Origin: an uncultured Thermomicrobiales bacterium | GTDB lineage: Bacteria; Chloroflexota; Chloroflexia; Thermomicrobiales; UBA6265 | Direction of reading: 5' to 3' | NCBI GenBank assembly: GCA_902806335.1 | Contig: CADCWG010000156.1 | Location: 1 to 64,000, forward strand | Length of the DNA: 64,000 nt | Shown: positions 48,282-57,919 of the stretch, in pieces | How the letters are laid out: each line of letters begins with the position of its first letter | Position numbering within the stretch: the first letter of the stretch is position 1 | The notes under the pieces: generated by a model | Databases searched by the model: none | The model's input: the letters and a program-made list of their open reading frames with translations, nothing else | Told to the model about the DNA's origin: nothing | Program-made: the position numbers and the translations under genes

Positions 48282-49766
48282 GTGCGCTCGCCACACGCGG
48301 CCCTCCGGCGCGCGCTCACCGTTGGTGCCGCTGGCGCGGGCGGTGAGGGCCGTCCACAACTCTCCTCGCCGCGCTGGCCCCGCCATCGCCGTGTGCCGGG
48401 CGCGACCGGTGCCCTGGCGGTGGTCTTCGCGCTGTTGCTCGCCGGCTGCGGCGGGGAGGCGTCGCCGCCCGACGAGCGGCGCTTCGCGAACGAGGAGCCC
48501 CCCACGGTCGACCCGAGCCTCCAACCGACCGCTACCGCAACGCGCCCACCGGCAACGTCCCCGGCCGGCGTGGCGGCCGCGCCGGCGGTCTCGCCGGAGG
48601 CCCTGCTGGTGGCCCGGGGGGCGCCGCGACGGCTCTACTTTCTCCAGGGGCAGGACCTCTGGACGGCGGCACCCGACGGCACCGATGCCCGCCGCCTGCT
48701 GAGCGGCGGCGGCGAGGGGACCGCGGTCCGCGCTTTTGCCGCCGCGCCCAACGGCGCGCGGGTCGCCGCCCTGGTCGTGGGACCGGCGGAGGGCGACGCC
48801 CCCGAGAAGGGCGAGGCCGCGACCCTGGTGGTCCTCGAGGCGAGTGGCAACGAGGTCCGGCGCGTCGAAGACATCCAGGCGGCGACCGGCGTCGCGTCCG
48901 CGCGGGCCGTGTCGCTCGACTGGTCACCGCAGGGCGACCATCTCCTGGTCACCTTCGCCGGTGGCGGCCTGGTCGACGTCCCGTCCGACGGTGCGCCTCG
49001 CCTGCTGGTGGATGCCGCTCGGGCGCCGCTGCCGGAAGACGCGGCCTGGTCCCCGGCGGGCGACGCCGTCGCCTACACCTCCCGTGGGGACCCAGCGGCC
49101 GCCCTGACGCTCTTCGTGGCGCCGGCCGGCGGGGGAGAACCGGTCGCGGTCGCGCCGGGCGACGACCGCCCGGGTCGCGCGGTCGCCTCCTTCGCCTGGC
49201 TCCCGGACGGCAGCGGGCTGCTCTACGTCGGAGGGCCGGCCGGCGAGCCGAGCCGAGCGAGCGAGCTGTACCGGGTGGCGACGGACGGCACCGGGCGGTC
49301 GCTCGTCGCCACCGCCCAGGAGGCCGCTCCGGTCGCGGGGATCTCGGAGATGGTGCCCTCGCCCGACGGTCGGGCGGTGGCCTTCGCCGTGGTCCGACCC
49401 GGCGACCAGGGTCCGGTGTTCGACGGGGTCTGGGTCCAGCCGCTGGCCGGCGGGCGCGCCGCCGAGCTCCCGCTCCCGGGCGGCGCGTCGGCATCCGACC
49501 TGGTCTGGACGTCGCTGGGCCTGGTCTGGCGGTCCACCCCGGACTCCGGCGGGACGCCGGTCGCGGCCGAGGACGATGCGCCGTTCGCGCTGCTGCGGAT
49601 TGACACGGCGGGGCTGCCGATCGAGATCTATCGGGGCGTGCCCGCCGCCGCCGGCACGCCCGGCGCCTCCCCCGCCGCGGGGTCGGGCGGAACGCCCTCG
49701 CCGGTCGCCTCCCCCGACTCATCGACGCCGCCGGCTCCGCCGGAACCCTCGGCGCCCCAGGGGTGA
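48282..49766 (+). CDS. Beta-propeller lipoprotein (TolB/WD40-like)
   Basis: Probable exported lipoprotein. The lipobox LLAGC follows a hydrophobic core (ALAVVFALLLAG), so it should be anchored to the outer face of the membrane through the cysteine. The mature part has a Pro/Thr/Ala linker and repeated beta-propeller blades with LDWSPQGDHLLV, AAWSPAGDAVAYT, FAWLPDGSGLLYV and VPSPDGRAVAFAV. The tail is Pro/Ser/Gly-rich. The start is uncertain: GTG 48282 gives a long basic leader; GTG 48393 gives a very short one. Role unknown; divergent from the CarH-like gene. Confidence 0.75.
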   Translation: MRSPHAALRRALTVGAAGAGGEGRPQLSSPRWPRHRRVPGATGALAVVFALLLAGCGGEASPPDERRFANEEPPTVDPSLQPTATATRPPATSPAGVAAAPAVSPEALLVARGAPRRLYFLQGQDLWTAAPDGTDARRLLSGGGEGTAVRAFAAAPNGARVAALVVGPAEGDAPEKGEAATLVVLEASGNEVRRVEDIQAATGVASARAVSLDWSPQGDHLLVTFAGGGLVDVPSDGAPRLLVDAARAPLPEDAAWSPAGDAVAYTSRGDPAAALTLFVAPAGGGEPVAVAPGDDRPGRAVASFAWLPDGSGLLYVGGPAGEPSRASELYRVATDGTGRSLVATAQEAAPVAGISEMVPSPDGRAVAFAVVRPGDQGPVFDGVWVQPLAGGRAAELPLPGGASASDLVWTSLGLVWRSTPDSGGTPVAAEDDAPFALLRIDTAGLPIEIYRGVPAAAGTPGASPAAGSGGTPSPVASPDSSTPPAPPEPSAPQG

Positions 49767-50442
49767 CCAGATGACCGTCCGGTGCCGGTTCGGGATCCTG
49801 GGGCGGCTGGATGCCGCGGAGCCGGTACGGAGTCGCCACCGGCGGCGGATCAACTTGGGGAATGGCCCGGGGATCGCCTCGGGCTCCGGCGATCCCGTGG
49901 CCAAGCGCCTTGGGCCAGAGTGACTGCAGGCGTCGTACTCCTTGGCCGGCGTGCAGGCGATCTTGGCCACGGCCGACGTCCACAACCGGGTGGGGGTGGG
50001 AGCGACCACCGTCGTTCTCGATCTTGCCGCGGGGCCCGGCGCGCGGCGGCCCAACGCGGCTTGCCTGATGTCGGGGCTCCCGGCCGCTGGGGCAGCCGCG
50101 GTCTAAGGCGCGCCCACAAGGCTACCGCCAGCGCATGCTGGCGGCGGTGCCGACGGGTGCATCGCGGTCGGCGAGTTGGTCGTTTCGAGTGGCGACAGGA
50201 CCGAAGCGCTCGACCCGGTTGGTGAGGCCCTCGACCCAGCATTGCTGGTGGCGGCACATCTCAGTCCAACGCGATGAGCGGGCGGCCAACGTGAGAGCGG
50301 CGCAGTCCGTTGTCCGAGTGCTGCTTCGGCTCCTCGGGCAGTCGTCGCCACCGGAGGGAGGGCAGTATTGATCGGATGCCCGACGAGGACGCGGCGCGGG
50401 TGAGCGGTGACGGTCTGCCGCCGTCGAGAACGGAGAGCGACC
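49767..50442. other. Intergenic region with a possible degraded reading frame
   Basis: About 675 bases. From the ATG at 49771 a frame reads MTVRCRFGILGRLDAAEP and on to a TGA at 49921, then continues open for about 61 codons (SLAGVQAILATADVHNRVG and onward) to a TAA near 50104. The second stretch reads like protein, but I cannot name it. No other gene is visible. Confidence 0.3.
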
Positions 50443-50991
50443 GTGAACGCCGCGGACGTCAGGTACCTCTTTGACTACAACTACTGGGCGAACGCGCGCG
50501 TCCTCTCCGCCGCGGCGCGGATTGGTGCCGAGCAGTTCATCCACCCGGCGCCGGTGACGACCCGCAACCTTCGAGGCACGCTGGTGCACCAGCTCGACGT
50601 CGAATGGAGCTGGCGCTGGCGTTGGCAGGGGCTGGCCGAGGGCGAGGCGTTGCGGGACGAGGACTTCCCGACGATGGCGGCGCTGGCGGCGCGCTGGCGC
50701 GAGGACGAGCGGGAGATGCGGGGCTACCTGACGGGCCTCGGCAACGATGACCCGACCCGCCCCTTTCAGCTCGGCGGGTCCCGCCCGCTGCTCTGGCACT
50801 TGATGCTGCACGTGGTCAACCACGGGACGCAGCAGCGGGGGGACGCCGCGGTGCTGCTGACTCGCTACGGTTGTTCGCCGGGTGGGCTCGACGTAGCCGA
50901 CTTCGCCCGCGAAGGGACCGCCGCCGTCGTCGTCGGTCCGTCGATCCCCGCGGCCGGGAACGCCGCGTCGACGTCTGAGGACGCACCCTAG
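50443..50991 (+). CDS. DinB-family protein
   Basis: Four-helix-bundle protein of 182 residues. Histidines of the metal site are visible in LVHQLDVEWSWRWRW and HLMLHVVNHGTQQRGDAAVLL. Relatives are thiol-dependent transferases (mycothiol- or bacillithiol-linked) or of unknown function. GTG at 50443 with GGAGAG upstream. The last ~25 residues form a variable tail. Confidence 0.85.
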   Translation: MNAADVRYLFDYNYWANARVLSAAARIGAEQFIHPAPVTTRNLRGTLVHQLDVEWSWRWRWQGLAEGEALRDEDFPTMAALAARWREDEREMRGYLTGLGNDDPTRPFQLGGSRPLLWHLMLHVVNHGTQQRGDAAVLLTRYGCSPGGLDVADFAREGTAAVVVGPSIPAAGNAASTSEDAP

Positions 50992-51553
50992 CGGCCACAC
51001 CCGAGGCCGGTGCGGGACCGGCCAGCGAATCCGGTCCAACGATGCGTGGCCGAGCTGGGGAGGCGATGCGCCCGTTCCCCGGCCCCGTTGCTGGTCGGTT
51101 GCCCCTACCACAGGCGACCGCCGGCCCATTGCCAGGCCGCAAGGACGATCGGCGGGCGTAAGCATGTGGCGGCAAGCCCGGTCGAGAGCGCGGCGCCGGA
51201 GCATGACGAGGTCCGTGCGGGTGAAGAGGGTCGCCTCCGAGCCGTGGAAAGCGTTGCCCCGCCTAGGTACGGCGGAGCCGGCGAACACCTAGTCGCCGTC
51301 GAGCCGGTCGAGCGCATCGTTAGCGACAACCCTGGGTCCGCCAGGGTCGAGCGCGATCGGATGTCTTCTCGTGTCTCCTCATGTTGGGCCGTGAGCAGCC
51401 CGTGGCTGTCGAGTGGGACCCGCTGCACGGGGACATCTTCGGCGGGCTTGCAGTCGCGGCGCGATCCCGCCAACGCGCTCAGGGGGCACCCGCACGGCCC
51501 CGTGGGACCACGGGTCCGGCGCGACGCCTACGAGACACCCCCGGGATACGGGA
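50992..51553. other. Intergenic region between convergent dinB-like gene and dnaX
   Basis: About 560 bases. No gene, tRNA or small RNA was recognised; SRP RNA, often near dnaX, was looked for and not seen. Confidence 0.45.
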
Positions 51554-53743
51554 TTAGCCTCGGATCTCTTCGGCGTCGAAGATGTTCTTGGCCGCCTGCA
51601 GGACCCGGGCGTCGTCCTCCGGCGACGGGCCTCCCACGTCGCGACCGTTGTCGGGTATGTCGGCATCCGGTTCGCTCACGGGGGGCTGCGCCGTCCGGGC
51701 AACTGCGACGGGGGCAGCGCCGGCTGGACGCGACTCCGGTACCGCCGGTGCTGGCGTGCTCGCCGATGGCGCGCCCGCCGGGACGACCTCGCCGCGGAGA
51801 ACGCAGGAGACGTGGACGGGACGCCCCACCAGGCGGCCGATCACGTCTTCGACCACGCCCCGCATGTCGTCCTCGCTGAGGCGCTTGCGGTGGAAGTCGT
51901 AGGCGGCGGCCAGGGTGATCCTGCTCCCGTCGGGGGAGAGCGCGACCGGGTCGACCGACGTCAGCAGCGCCTCCGCCCGCCGGTTGATCGCCTTCACGTC
52001 CTGGCGGATGCGTGGCCAGAGGTCGGCGATCGCGTCGACGGTCAGCCCGGACCCGTCGGTGCCCTGCGCCGCGCCTGCGGACGGACCCTCGGCGGCTTGC
52101 GGGACAGCGGGTCGGTCCGTCGGGGCGACCGGCCTCGGCGCGGCCGGCGACCTGTCGGCATGCTCCGAAGGCATCGGCCGCCTCGCCGAAGCCGGGGACC
52201 CCGGCGTGCCTGGGACGGCGTCGCCGGTCTGCGACGGGGCGCTGCCCAGACCCATGCCCGGGTTGCGGACGCGCTCGCGCAGGGACGGCCCGCTGGGGCG
52301 CGCCGGCGGCGGCTCGGCGGCGACATCGTCGCTCAGTGGCGGCTCGGCCATCACCGCGCCACGCGGGTCACGGCCTGACGGGGCGGGTTCGTCGCCGGTC
52401 GCCGCCGGTCGACCGTCGAAGCGAGGCCGTGTCGGGGCCGACGGCCGGTCCTCGTGGAGCCCACCATGGCGCCCATCGGCACCGCCCGCCGCAGGGGCAC
52501 CGTCCGCCACCGGCCGAGGCGACTCCTCGCGGCGGCCCCCGGACTCCGCGGGCGATCCCCGGCGGAGGATGCCATCGACCAGCGCGACCTCGAGGGGGAG
52601 CTGAGCGAAGGCGGCGTGGCGGATCTTGTAGTCGATCTCCCCGAAGCGCCGCGCCAGGTCGGCGAGCTCGAGCAGGTCGAAGCGGGCGGCGAGGTCCCGT
52701 GCCCGGTCGTCCGCGTCGGGCGAGCCGCCCGCCCGCTCGTGGAGCAGGATGCGGAGGTAGGCGACCAGCTGCCGGTTCAGCCCGCGGGGGTCTTCGCCCG
52801 CTTCGACCGCGGCGTTGACCGTGCCGAGGGCCGCCCCGGGGTCGCGGTCGGCGAGCGCCGCGACGAGGGACTCGACCCGGTCGTTGAGGCTCAGGCCGAG
52901 TAGCGCCCGCACCGCCGCCGCGTCGATCCGCCGCCCCTCCGTCGCCTGGTCGTCGGCGCGCTCCTGGTAGACCGAAAGCTGGTCGAGCAGCCCGAGGGCG
53001 TCGCGGGCGCTGCCGGTGGCGGCCCGGGCGATGGTCGCCAGCGCGTCGTCGGCGGCGACGATGCCTTCCTTGCCGGCCACGGTCCGCAGCCGTTCGACGA
53101 GGGCCTCGACGCCGATCCGCCGGAAGTCGAACCGCTGGCAGCGAGAGACGATCGTCGGCAGCAGTTCCTCGGGGTCGGTGGTGGCGAGGACGAACTTGGT
53201 GTGCCCGGGCGGCTCTTCGAGCGTCTTGAGGAAGGCATTCGCCGCCGCGCCGGTGATCTGGTGGGCCTCGTCGACGATGTAGAACTTGGTCCGCAGTTGG
53301 GTCGGTGCGTACTTGACCCGCTCCCGGAGATCGCGGATATCGTCGATGCCGCGGTTGCTGGCGGCGTCGATCTCGATCACGTCGGTGGCCGCGCCGCTGT
53401 TGATTGCCAGGCAGCTGGCGCACCGGTTGCACGGCCGCGCCCGCGGATCCGGGTCGAGGCAGTTGACCGCCTTCGCAAGCAGGCGGGCGGTGGTCGTCTT
53501 GCCGGTGCCTCGCGGCCCGCAGAAGAGGTAGGCGTGGGCGACCCGGCCCAGGGCGATCGCGTTGCGGAGCGTCTGGACGACGTGCTCCTGCCCGACCAGA
53601 TCGTCGTGGTCGAACGTCTGGGGCCGGTACTTGCGGTAGAGCGACTGGGTCTGGGCAACGCCAGCGGTAGCCCCAGCGTCCGCCGTCCGGGCGGCAGTCG
53701 GCGAGGCGGTGATCGGGGCGAAGAGCGACGGGGCGTCCATCAC
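51554..53743 (-). CDS. dnaX: DNA polymerase III subunit gamma/tau
   Basis: Clamp-loader ATPase of 729 residues. The N-terminal AAA+ module has LYRKYRPQTFDHDDLVGQEHV, Walker A GPRGTGKT (76-83), zinc cysteines C95, C105, C108, C111, DEAH (158-161) and the sensor region FVLATTDPEELLPTIVSRCQRF. A Pro/Arg-rich disordered linker (about 395-575) joins it to the tau C-terminal domain (LWPRIRQDVKAINRRAEALL). I did not see an obvious slippery site for a shorter gamma product. It is divergent from rsmI. Confidence 0.96.
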   Translation of the reverse strand: MMDAPSLFAPITASPTAARTADAGATAGVAQTQSLYRKYRPQTFDHDDLVGQEHVVQTLRNAIALGRVAHAYLFCGPRGTGKTTTARLLAKAVNCLDPDPRARPCNRCASCLAINSGAATDVIEIDAASNRGIDDIRDLRERVKYAPTQLRTKFYIVDEAHQITGAAANAFLKTLEEPPGHTKFVLATTDPEELLPTIVSRCQRFDFRRIGVEALVERLRTVAGKEGIVAADDALATIARAATGSARDALGLLDQLSVYQERADDQATEGRRIDAAAVRALLGLSLNDRVESLVAALADRDPGAALGTVNAAVEAGEDPRGLNRQLVAYLRILLHERAGGSPDADDRARDLAARFDLLELADLARRFGEIDYKIRHAAFAQLPLEVALVDGILRRGSPAESGGRREESPRPVADGAPAAGGADGRHGGLHEDRPSAPTRPRFDGRPAATGDEPAPSGRDPRGAVMAEPPLSDDVAAEPPPARPSGPSLRERVRNPGMGLGSAPSQTGDAVPGTPGSPASARRPMPSEHADRSPAAPRPVAPTDRPAVPQAAEGPSAGAAQGTDGSGLTVDAIADLWPRIRQDVKAINRRAEALLTSVDPVALSPDGSRITLAAAYDFHRKRLSEDDMRGVVEDVIGRLVGRPVHVSCVLRGEVVPAGAPSASTPAPAVPESRPAGAAPVAVARTAQPPVSEPDADIPDNGRDVGGPSPEDDARVLQAAKNIFDAEEIRG

Positions 53744-53862
53744 GTTGGGGGCTCCCGAGGGGCGGGCAGGGCAGTCCGGGGCCGGGACGGTGACTGTCCG
53801 TACAGTTCACCTGAGTATAGCCGATCCTCCTACGCCTGCTTCGGCCGAGAGCCCGGAGACCG

Positions 53863-54720
53863 ATGGGCACGCTCTACCTCGTCGCCACCCCGATCGGTAA
53901 CCGCGAGGACATCACGTCCCGGGCAGTCCGCGTGCTGCGCGAGGTCGCCCTCGTCGCCGCCGAGGACACCCGGCACACCGGGCGCCTGCTCGCCCACCTC
54001 GGCGTCGAGACGCCCCTGATCAGCTACCACGCCCACAACGAGCGGGCCAGACGCGACCGCCTGCTCGCGGCGCTCGCCGAGGGCGACGTGGCGCTCGTCA
54101 GCGACGCCGGCAGTCCCGGCATCTCCGACCCCGGGCACGACATGGTCGTCGCGGCCTTGGCGGCGGGTCACACCGTCTCGCCGGTGCCCGGACCCTCCTC
54201 GCTCGTCGCCGCCGCGACCGCGTCCGGGCTGATCGCGGGGCCGTTCGTGGCGCTGGGTTTCCTGCCCCGCAAGGGCGACGAGCGGCGGGCGATCATCGGC
54301 AGGGCCGCCGCAACCGGGTTCCCGATCGTCCTCTTCGAGGCACCGTCGAGGCTCGCGGTGACCCTCGCCGAGCTGGCCGCGGTGCTCGGCGACCGTCAGG
54401 CCGCGGTGGCGCGCGAACTGACGAAACTGCACGAGGAGATCCGGCGCGACGCGCTGTCGGCCCTGGCGGCGTTCTACGCCGACGCGCGGGTGCTCGGCGA
54501 GGTCGTACTTGTCGTCGGTGGGCCGCCGGCGGATGAAGAAACCGAGACGGTCGGCGGGGTCGAGGCCGTGCTCCGCTCGCTGCTGGCGGCGGGGCTGGGT
54601 CCGAGTCAGGCGGCGCGGGAGGCGGCCGCGGCGACGGGACGGCCTCGGTCGGAGCTCTACGCGCTGGCGAGGACGCTCGGCGCCGAGCATCCCGCCGAGC
54701 GGTCGTCCGCCCCGTCCTGA
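53863..54720 (+). CDS. rsmI: 16S rRNA 2'-O-ribose C1402 methyltransferase
   Basis: SAM-dependent methyltransferase that modifies C1402 in the ribosomal P site. 285 residues. Hallmarks: GTLYLVATPIGNREDIT, AAEDTRHTGRLL, SYHAHNE, ALVSDAGSPGISDPG and VPGPSSLVAAATASGL. The start is the usual one. The C-terminal domain (ARELTKLHEEIRRD onward) is complete. Confidence 0.97.
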   Translation: MGTLYLVATPIGNREDITSRAVRVLREVALVAAEDTRHTGRLLAHLGVETPLISYHAHNERARRDRLLAALAEGDVALVSDAGSPGISDPGHDMVVAALAAGHTVSPVPGPSSLVAAATASGLIAGPFVALGFLPRKGDERRAIIGRAAATGFPIVLFEAPSRLAVTLAELAAVLGDRQAAVARELTKLHEEIRRDALSALAAFYADARVLGEVVLVVGGPPADEETETVGGVEAVLRSLLAAGLGPSQAAREAAAATGRPRSELYALARTLGAEHPAERSSAPS

Positions 54721-55018
54721 CGCGCCCCGGTGGTCCGCCACACCCCCACCGTGGGCGCGTGGAGTACCGTGCCTCTGTCGGCGGAGCACCGTTGACAGCT
54801 CACCGGAGCTGATCCGAACACGAGGCTGGTCCGGCGAGGGGCCGGGGACGGCGCCCTCGGGACGCCGCGATAATGCGGCGTCTGGCGAGCGTTCCTTCGC
54901 GCCGCCGGCACTCAGGCGGTGCTCCTACCCACCCATTGGGTGGACTGCCATCGGAACGAAGCACGGGCCATGCGGCGTCGCAGTGCTGCCCAGGGAGCGC
55001 GTAGGGAGGGGTTCCGCC

Positions 55019-55306
55019 GTGTGGATGACCGAGAGCTTCGCGTCGGTCGAGCTGCTGGTCGCGTTCCTGAACGACCGCGGGCTGACCGGGGACGACTTCA
55101 AGCTGGCCGTGGCCCACGACGCGGCCGGAGCCGAGGTGTTCCACCTGCTCTACCGGCTGGCGCCCGGGGGAGGAGCGACGCTGGTCGCGGTCGCCGAGGT
55201 CGAGAGCCCGGCGCTGGAGGAGGCGCTGGCCGACGCGGTCGCCGGCGCCCTCGACGCCGCCGAGGCGATCATCCACGACCACGACCCCCGGCGGGAGACG
55301 ACCTAG
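55019..55306 (+). CDS. Hypothetical small protein, 95 residues
   Basis: No family recognised. The sequence is alpha/beta with regular hydrophobic spacing (SVELLVAFLNDRGLTGDDF, VAVAEVESPALEEALADAV). Start GTG at 55019 with GGGAGGGG eight bases upstream. Stands alone between rsmI and the RodA-like gene. The 300 bases before it look non-coding. Confidence 0.65.
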   Translation: MWMTESFASVELLVAFLNDRGLTGDDFKLAVAHDAAGAEVFHLLYRLAPGGGATLVAVAEVESPALEEALADAVAGALDAAEAIIHDHDPRRETT

Positions 55307-55462
55307 CAGATCGTCAGTAGGATGCCGCCGGTCGGGGTACGACATGCCGTGCCCCCACGGGCAACTGGGCACCCGAGGCGTCGCCGCGGCCGGGGCAGGA
55401 GCCCGAAGACGCCGTTGATTCCCGAGGTCGCGTCCCGGGACCGGTCTTAGCCGACGGCCGGA

Positions 55463-56638
55463 TCAGTGGGGCTGGAAGGCCAGCTTGCGGCGGTGCATCA
55501 GGACGCTCTGGAGGATGCCCTCGGCCATCAGGAAAGCCCAGAGTGAGGTCGCGCCCTCGCTGATGAACGGGAGGGTGATCCCGGTCACGGGCAGGAGCCC
55601 GACGTTCATCCCGATGTTCACGAAGGCCTGGAAGAAGAGCATCCCGGTGATGCCTATCGCCAGGTACTGGCCGAAGTCGTCGCGCGCGACCTCGACCACG
55701 CGCAGGCAGCGCCAGATCAGGATGATGAACGACGCGAAGAGCGCCAGCATCCCGACGAAGCCGAACATGCCGCTGACGTGGGCGAAGATGAAGTCCGACT
55801 CCCGCACCGACAGGAGTTGCAACTGGCTCTGCGTGCCACCGGCCAGACCGTCGCCGAACCAGCCGCCGGCGCCGATGCTGATCCGCCCCTGGATGATGTT
55901 GTACCCCTTGTCGAGCGGGTCGAGGTCGGGGTTGTAGGACACGAGCAGGCGGACCTTCTGGTAGTCGTGGAAGAGATACTTCCAGGCGAAGGCGAAGGCG
56001 GGGGCGGCGAGGAGCGCCAGGGCGACGAAGTAGGCCCGCCGGGTCCGGGAGAGCAGCATCACGGCGAGCCAGATCGCGCCGTAGACCAGCGTCGAGCCGA
56101 GGTCGGGCTCGGAGAAGACGAGCGCCATCGGCGGCAGCATGATGAAGATCGAGACCAGGAAGTTGCCGAGTTCGGCCATCTCCGGGCCGCGGTTGGCGAC
56201 GAACGCGGAGAGCGCCACCAGCGTCGCGATCTTGCCGAACTCCGACGGCTGGAACGAGAGCGGTCCGATGTAGATCCAGCGCTGCGCGCCGCCGTCGGTC
56301 GTGCCGATCCCCGGGACGTGGACGGCCACCATCAGGAGCAGGCCGAGCCCGTAGCCGAACCAGGCAAAGGTCGACAGGAAGCGGTAGTCGATGTTGGCGA
56401 GGACCACCATCAGGAGCAGCCCGAAGGCACCGAAGACGGCCTGCATGACACCGTCGTTGGCCACAGGAGGGGAGAGCGGCGCCATCCCCTTCGCGCTCCA
56501 GATCGCGACGACCCCGAACGCCATCAGGACCAGGGTGGTCATGAGCAGGAACGGGTCGAAGTCGCGCCAGCGGTGCCCGATCGCCGGTGCCCGGGTGCCG
56601 GTGCTCGCCGCCCGCCAGCGGTACGTCTGGGTCGCCAA
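55463..56638 (-). CDS. rodA: SEDS-family protein (RodA/FtsW-like) with atypical motifs
   Basis: Integral membrane peptidoglycan polymerase-type protein, 391 residues, about ten helices. Matches include QRWIYIGPLSFQPSEFGKIA, SEPDLGSTLVYG, SYNPDLDPLDKGYNIIQ and IGAGGWFGDGLAGGTQSQL. Several normally invariant residues differ: the loop reads LSVRESDFIFAHVSGMFGF where others have LPE..TDFIFA..EE.GF, and LPFISEGATS where others have PFiSyGgSS. The aspartate of DFIFA remains. It may be a specialised SEDS protein rather than the house-keeping RodA. No cognate PBP2 is adjacent. Confidence 0.85.
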   Translation of the reverse strand: MATQTYRWRAASTGTRAPAIGHRWRDFDPFLLMTTLVLMAFGVVAIWSAKGMAPLSPPVANDGVMQAVFGAFGLLLMVVLANIDYRFLSTFAWFGYGLGLLLMVAVHVPGIGTTDGGAQRWIYIGPLSFQPSEFGKIATLVALSAFVANRGPEMAELGNFLVSIFIMLPPMALVFSEPDLGSTLVYGAIWLAVMLLSRTRRAYFVALALLAAPAFAFAWKYLFHDYQKVRLLVSYNPDLDPLDKGYNIIQGRISIGAGGWFGDGLAGGTQSQLQLLSVRESDFIFAHVSGMFGFVGMLALFASFIILIWRCLRVVEVARDDFGQYLAIGITGMLFFQAFVNIGMNVGLLPVTGITLPFISEGATSLWAFLMAEGILQSVLMHRRKLAFQPH

Positions 56639-56728
56639 CGGTCGCCCTCCCGATCCTTGTGCCTAGATGGGCGCGGTCTCGGACCCCGCCCCGTCTCCGT
56701 CTGCGTGTCCAACGCGCCGAGGTGCGCG

Positions 56729-57664
56729 CTAGAGCACCACCACCTCGTTGATGCTGATGTGGAACGCGCACCCGAGCAGGGTGGCGGCGTGCCGGCTCAT
56801 CAGCATCCGGGGCAGGAAGATCTCGAAGTACTCCATCACCGGCGCCATCTGCGTGTCGATGGTCAGCTCGAGCGTGACGGTCTTCGCCGCCGCGTCGACC
56901 CGCAGGAACGAGGACGTCGCCGCGAAGTTGACGCGGTCGTGCTGGTCGAAGGTGGTCGGGTCGGTGTTGCGGACGCGGGAGCGGTGGACGTCCGACTTGT
57001 CGGCCAGGATCAGGGCCGCCGAGACGGGGTGGACCGGCTCACCCAGACGCGCCCCGTCGTCGCCGTGCGAGCCGATCGCGCCGATCACGACAACGACATC
57101 TTCGGGGGCCATCCCCAGCCGGTTGAGGATGGGGTGCGACAGCACCGCGCCCGTCCCGGCGTGCCCGTGGCGGCTGACGCAATTGCCGATGTCGTGGAGG
57201 TAGCCGGCGATCGCCGCCAGCTCCTGCTGTCGCCCGTCGTAGCTCAGCAGCCGGAGCACGTTGCGGGCGATGTTGGCGACCAGGCCGACGTGGCGGAAGC
57301 CGTGCTCGGTGAACCCGAGCACGCCCAGGTTCTTGTTCGCCTGACGGATGAAGGCCTGGACCTCGGGGTCGGCACGGACGACGTCGAGGGTAAGGCTGGG
57401 CTCGGTGCGGGCCGCGGCGGCGGCCGTCTCCGGCGCGTCCGCGGTCTTGCGGTACTTCGGCTCGGCGCCGAGCGGTAGCACCGTCGGCGTGCCGTTCCCG
57501 CCGGGAGCGTCGCCGATCACCGGGCCGGCGTCATCGGGCCTCGCCGCGACGGCTCCGTCGGACGAGATGGTGGCGGCGGGGAGCAGGACGCCCGATCCGT
57601 TCTCGGCGACGGACGGGTCGTCGGGGGACGCGGCGGGACGATCCTCGGCGTGGGTGTTCGCCAT
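56729..57664 (-). CDS. HD-domain phosphohydrolase
   Basis: 311 residues. After about 95 disordered residues comes an HD domain with LGFTEHGFRHVGLVANIA (first His), YLHDIGN (His-Asp pair) and GHAGTGAVLSHPIL (further His). Then ILADKSDVHRSRVRN. This pattern fits metal-dependent phosphohydrolases, possibly acting on a nucleotide second messenger; substrate not known. ATG at 57664, with its own promoter upstream. Confidence 0.87.
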   Translation of the reverse strand: MANTHAEDRPAASPDDPSVAENGSGVLLPAATISSDGAVAARPDDAGPVIGDAPGGNGTPTVLPLGAEPKYRKTADAPETAAAAARTEPSLTLDVVRADPEVQAFIRQANKNLGVLGFTEHGFRHVGLVANIARNVLRLLSYDGRQQELAAIAGYLHDIGNCVSRHGHAGTGAVLSHPILNRLGMAPEDVVVVIGAIGSHGDDGARLGEPVHPVSAALILADKSDVHRSRVRNTDPTTFDQHDRVNFAATSSFLRVDAAAKTVTLELTIDTQMAPVMEYFEIFLPRMLMSRHAATLLGCAFHISINEVVVL

Positions 57665-57701
57665 GGGGCGCGTACTCTCCTCATGCGGGACGCGAACCAC
57701 C

Positions 57702-57731
57702 AGTATAGGGGCCGTCCTGAGGAGGTCACAA
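57702..57731 (-). promoter_or_regulatory. Promoter of the HD-domain gene
   Basis: Minus strand TTGTGA (57726-57731), 18 bases, TATACT (57702-57707), about 38 bases before the start codon. Confidence 0.65.
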
Positions 57732-57919
57732 CCGGCGGCACCCGACGACGCCCGTCCGGCCCGATCCTCCCGGTCGGGCCACCCGCGCATGCCTCCACCA
57801 GGGGTAGCGATAGGCAGTGGTAAGATCGAGAGGAACGTTCAGAACGAAGCCGACGGTGACGGGTGGGTGCGTCCGCGGCGGGTGCGGGTCCCAGTCGCCA
57901 TCGTGTCGGGAGGGCGATC

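Noticed and set aside
50992-51553. SRP RNA near dnaX
   Set aside because: The conserved tetraloop/asymmetric-loop pattern was not found.
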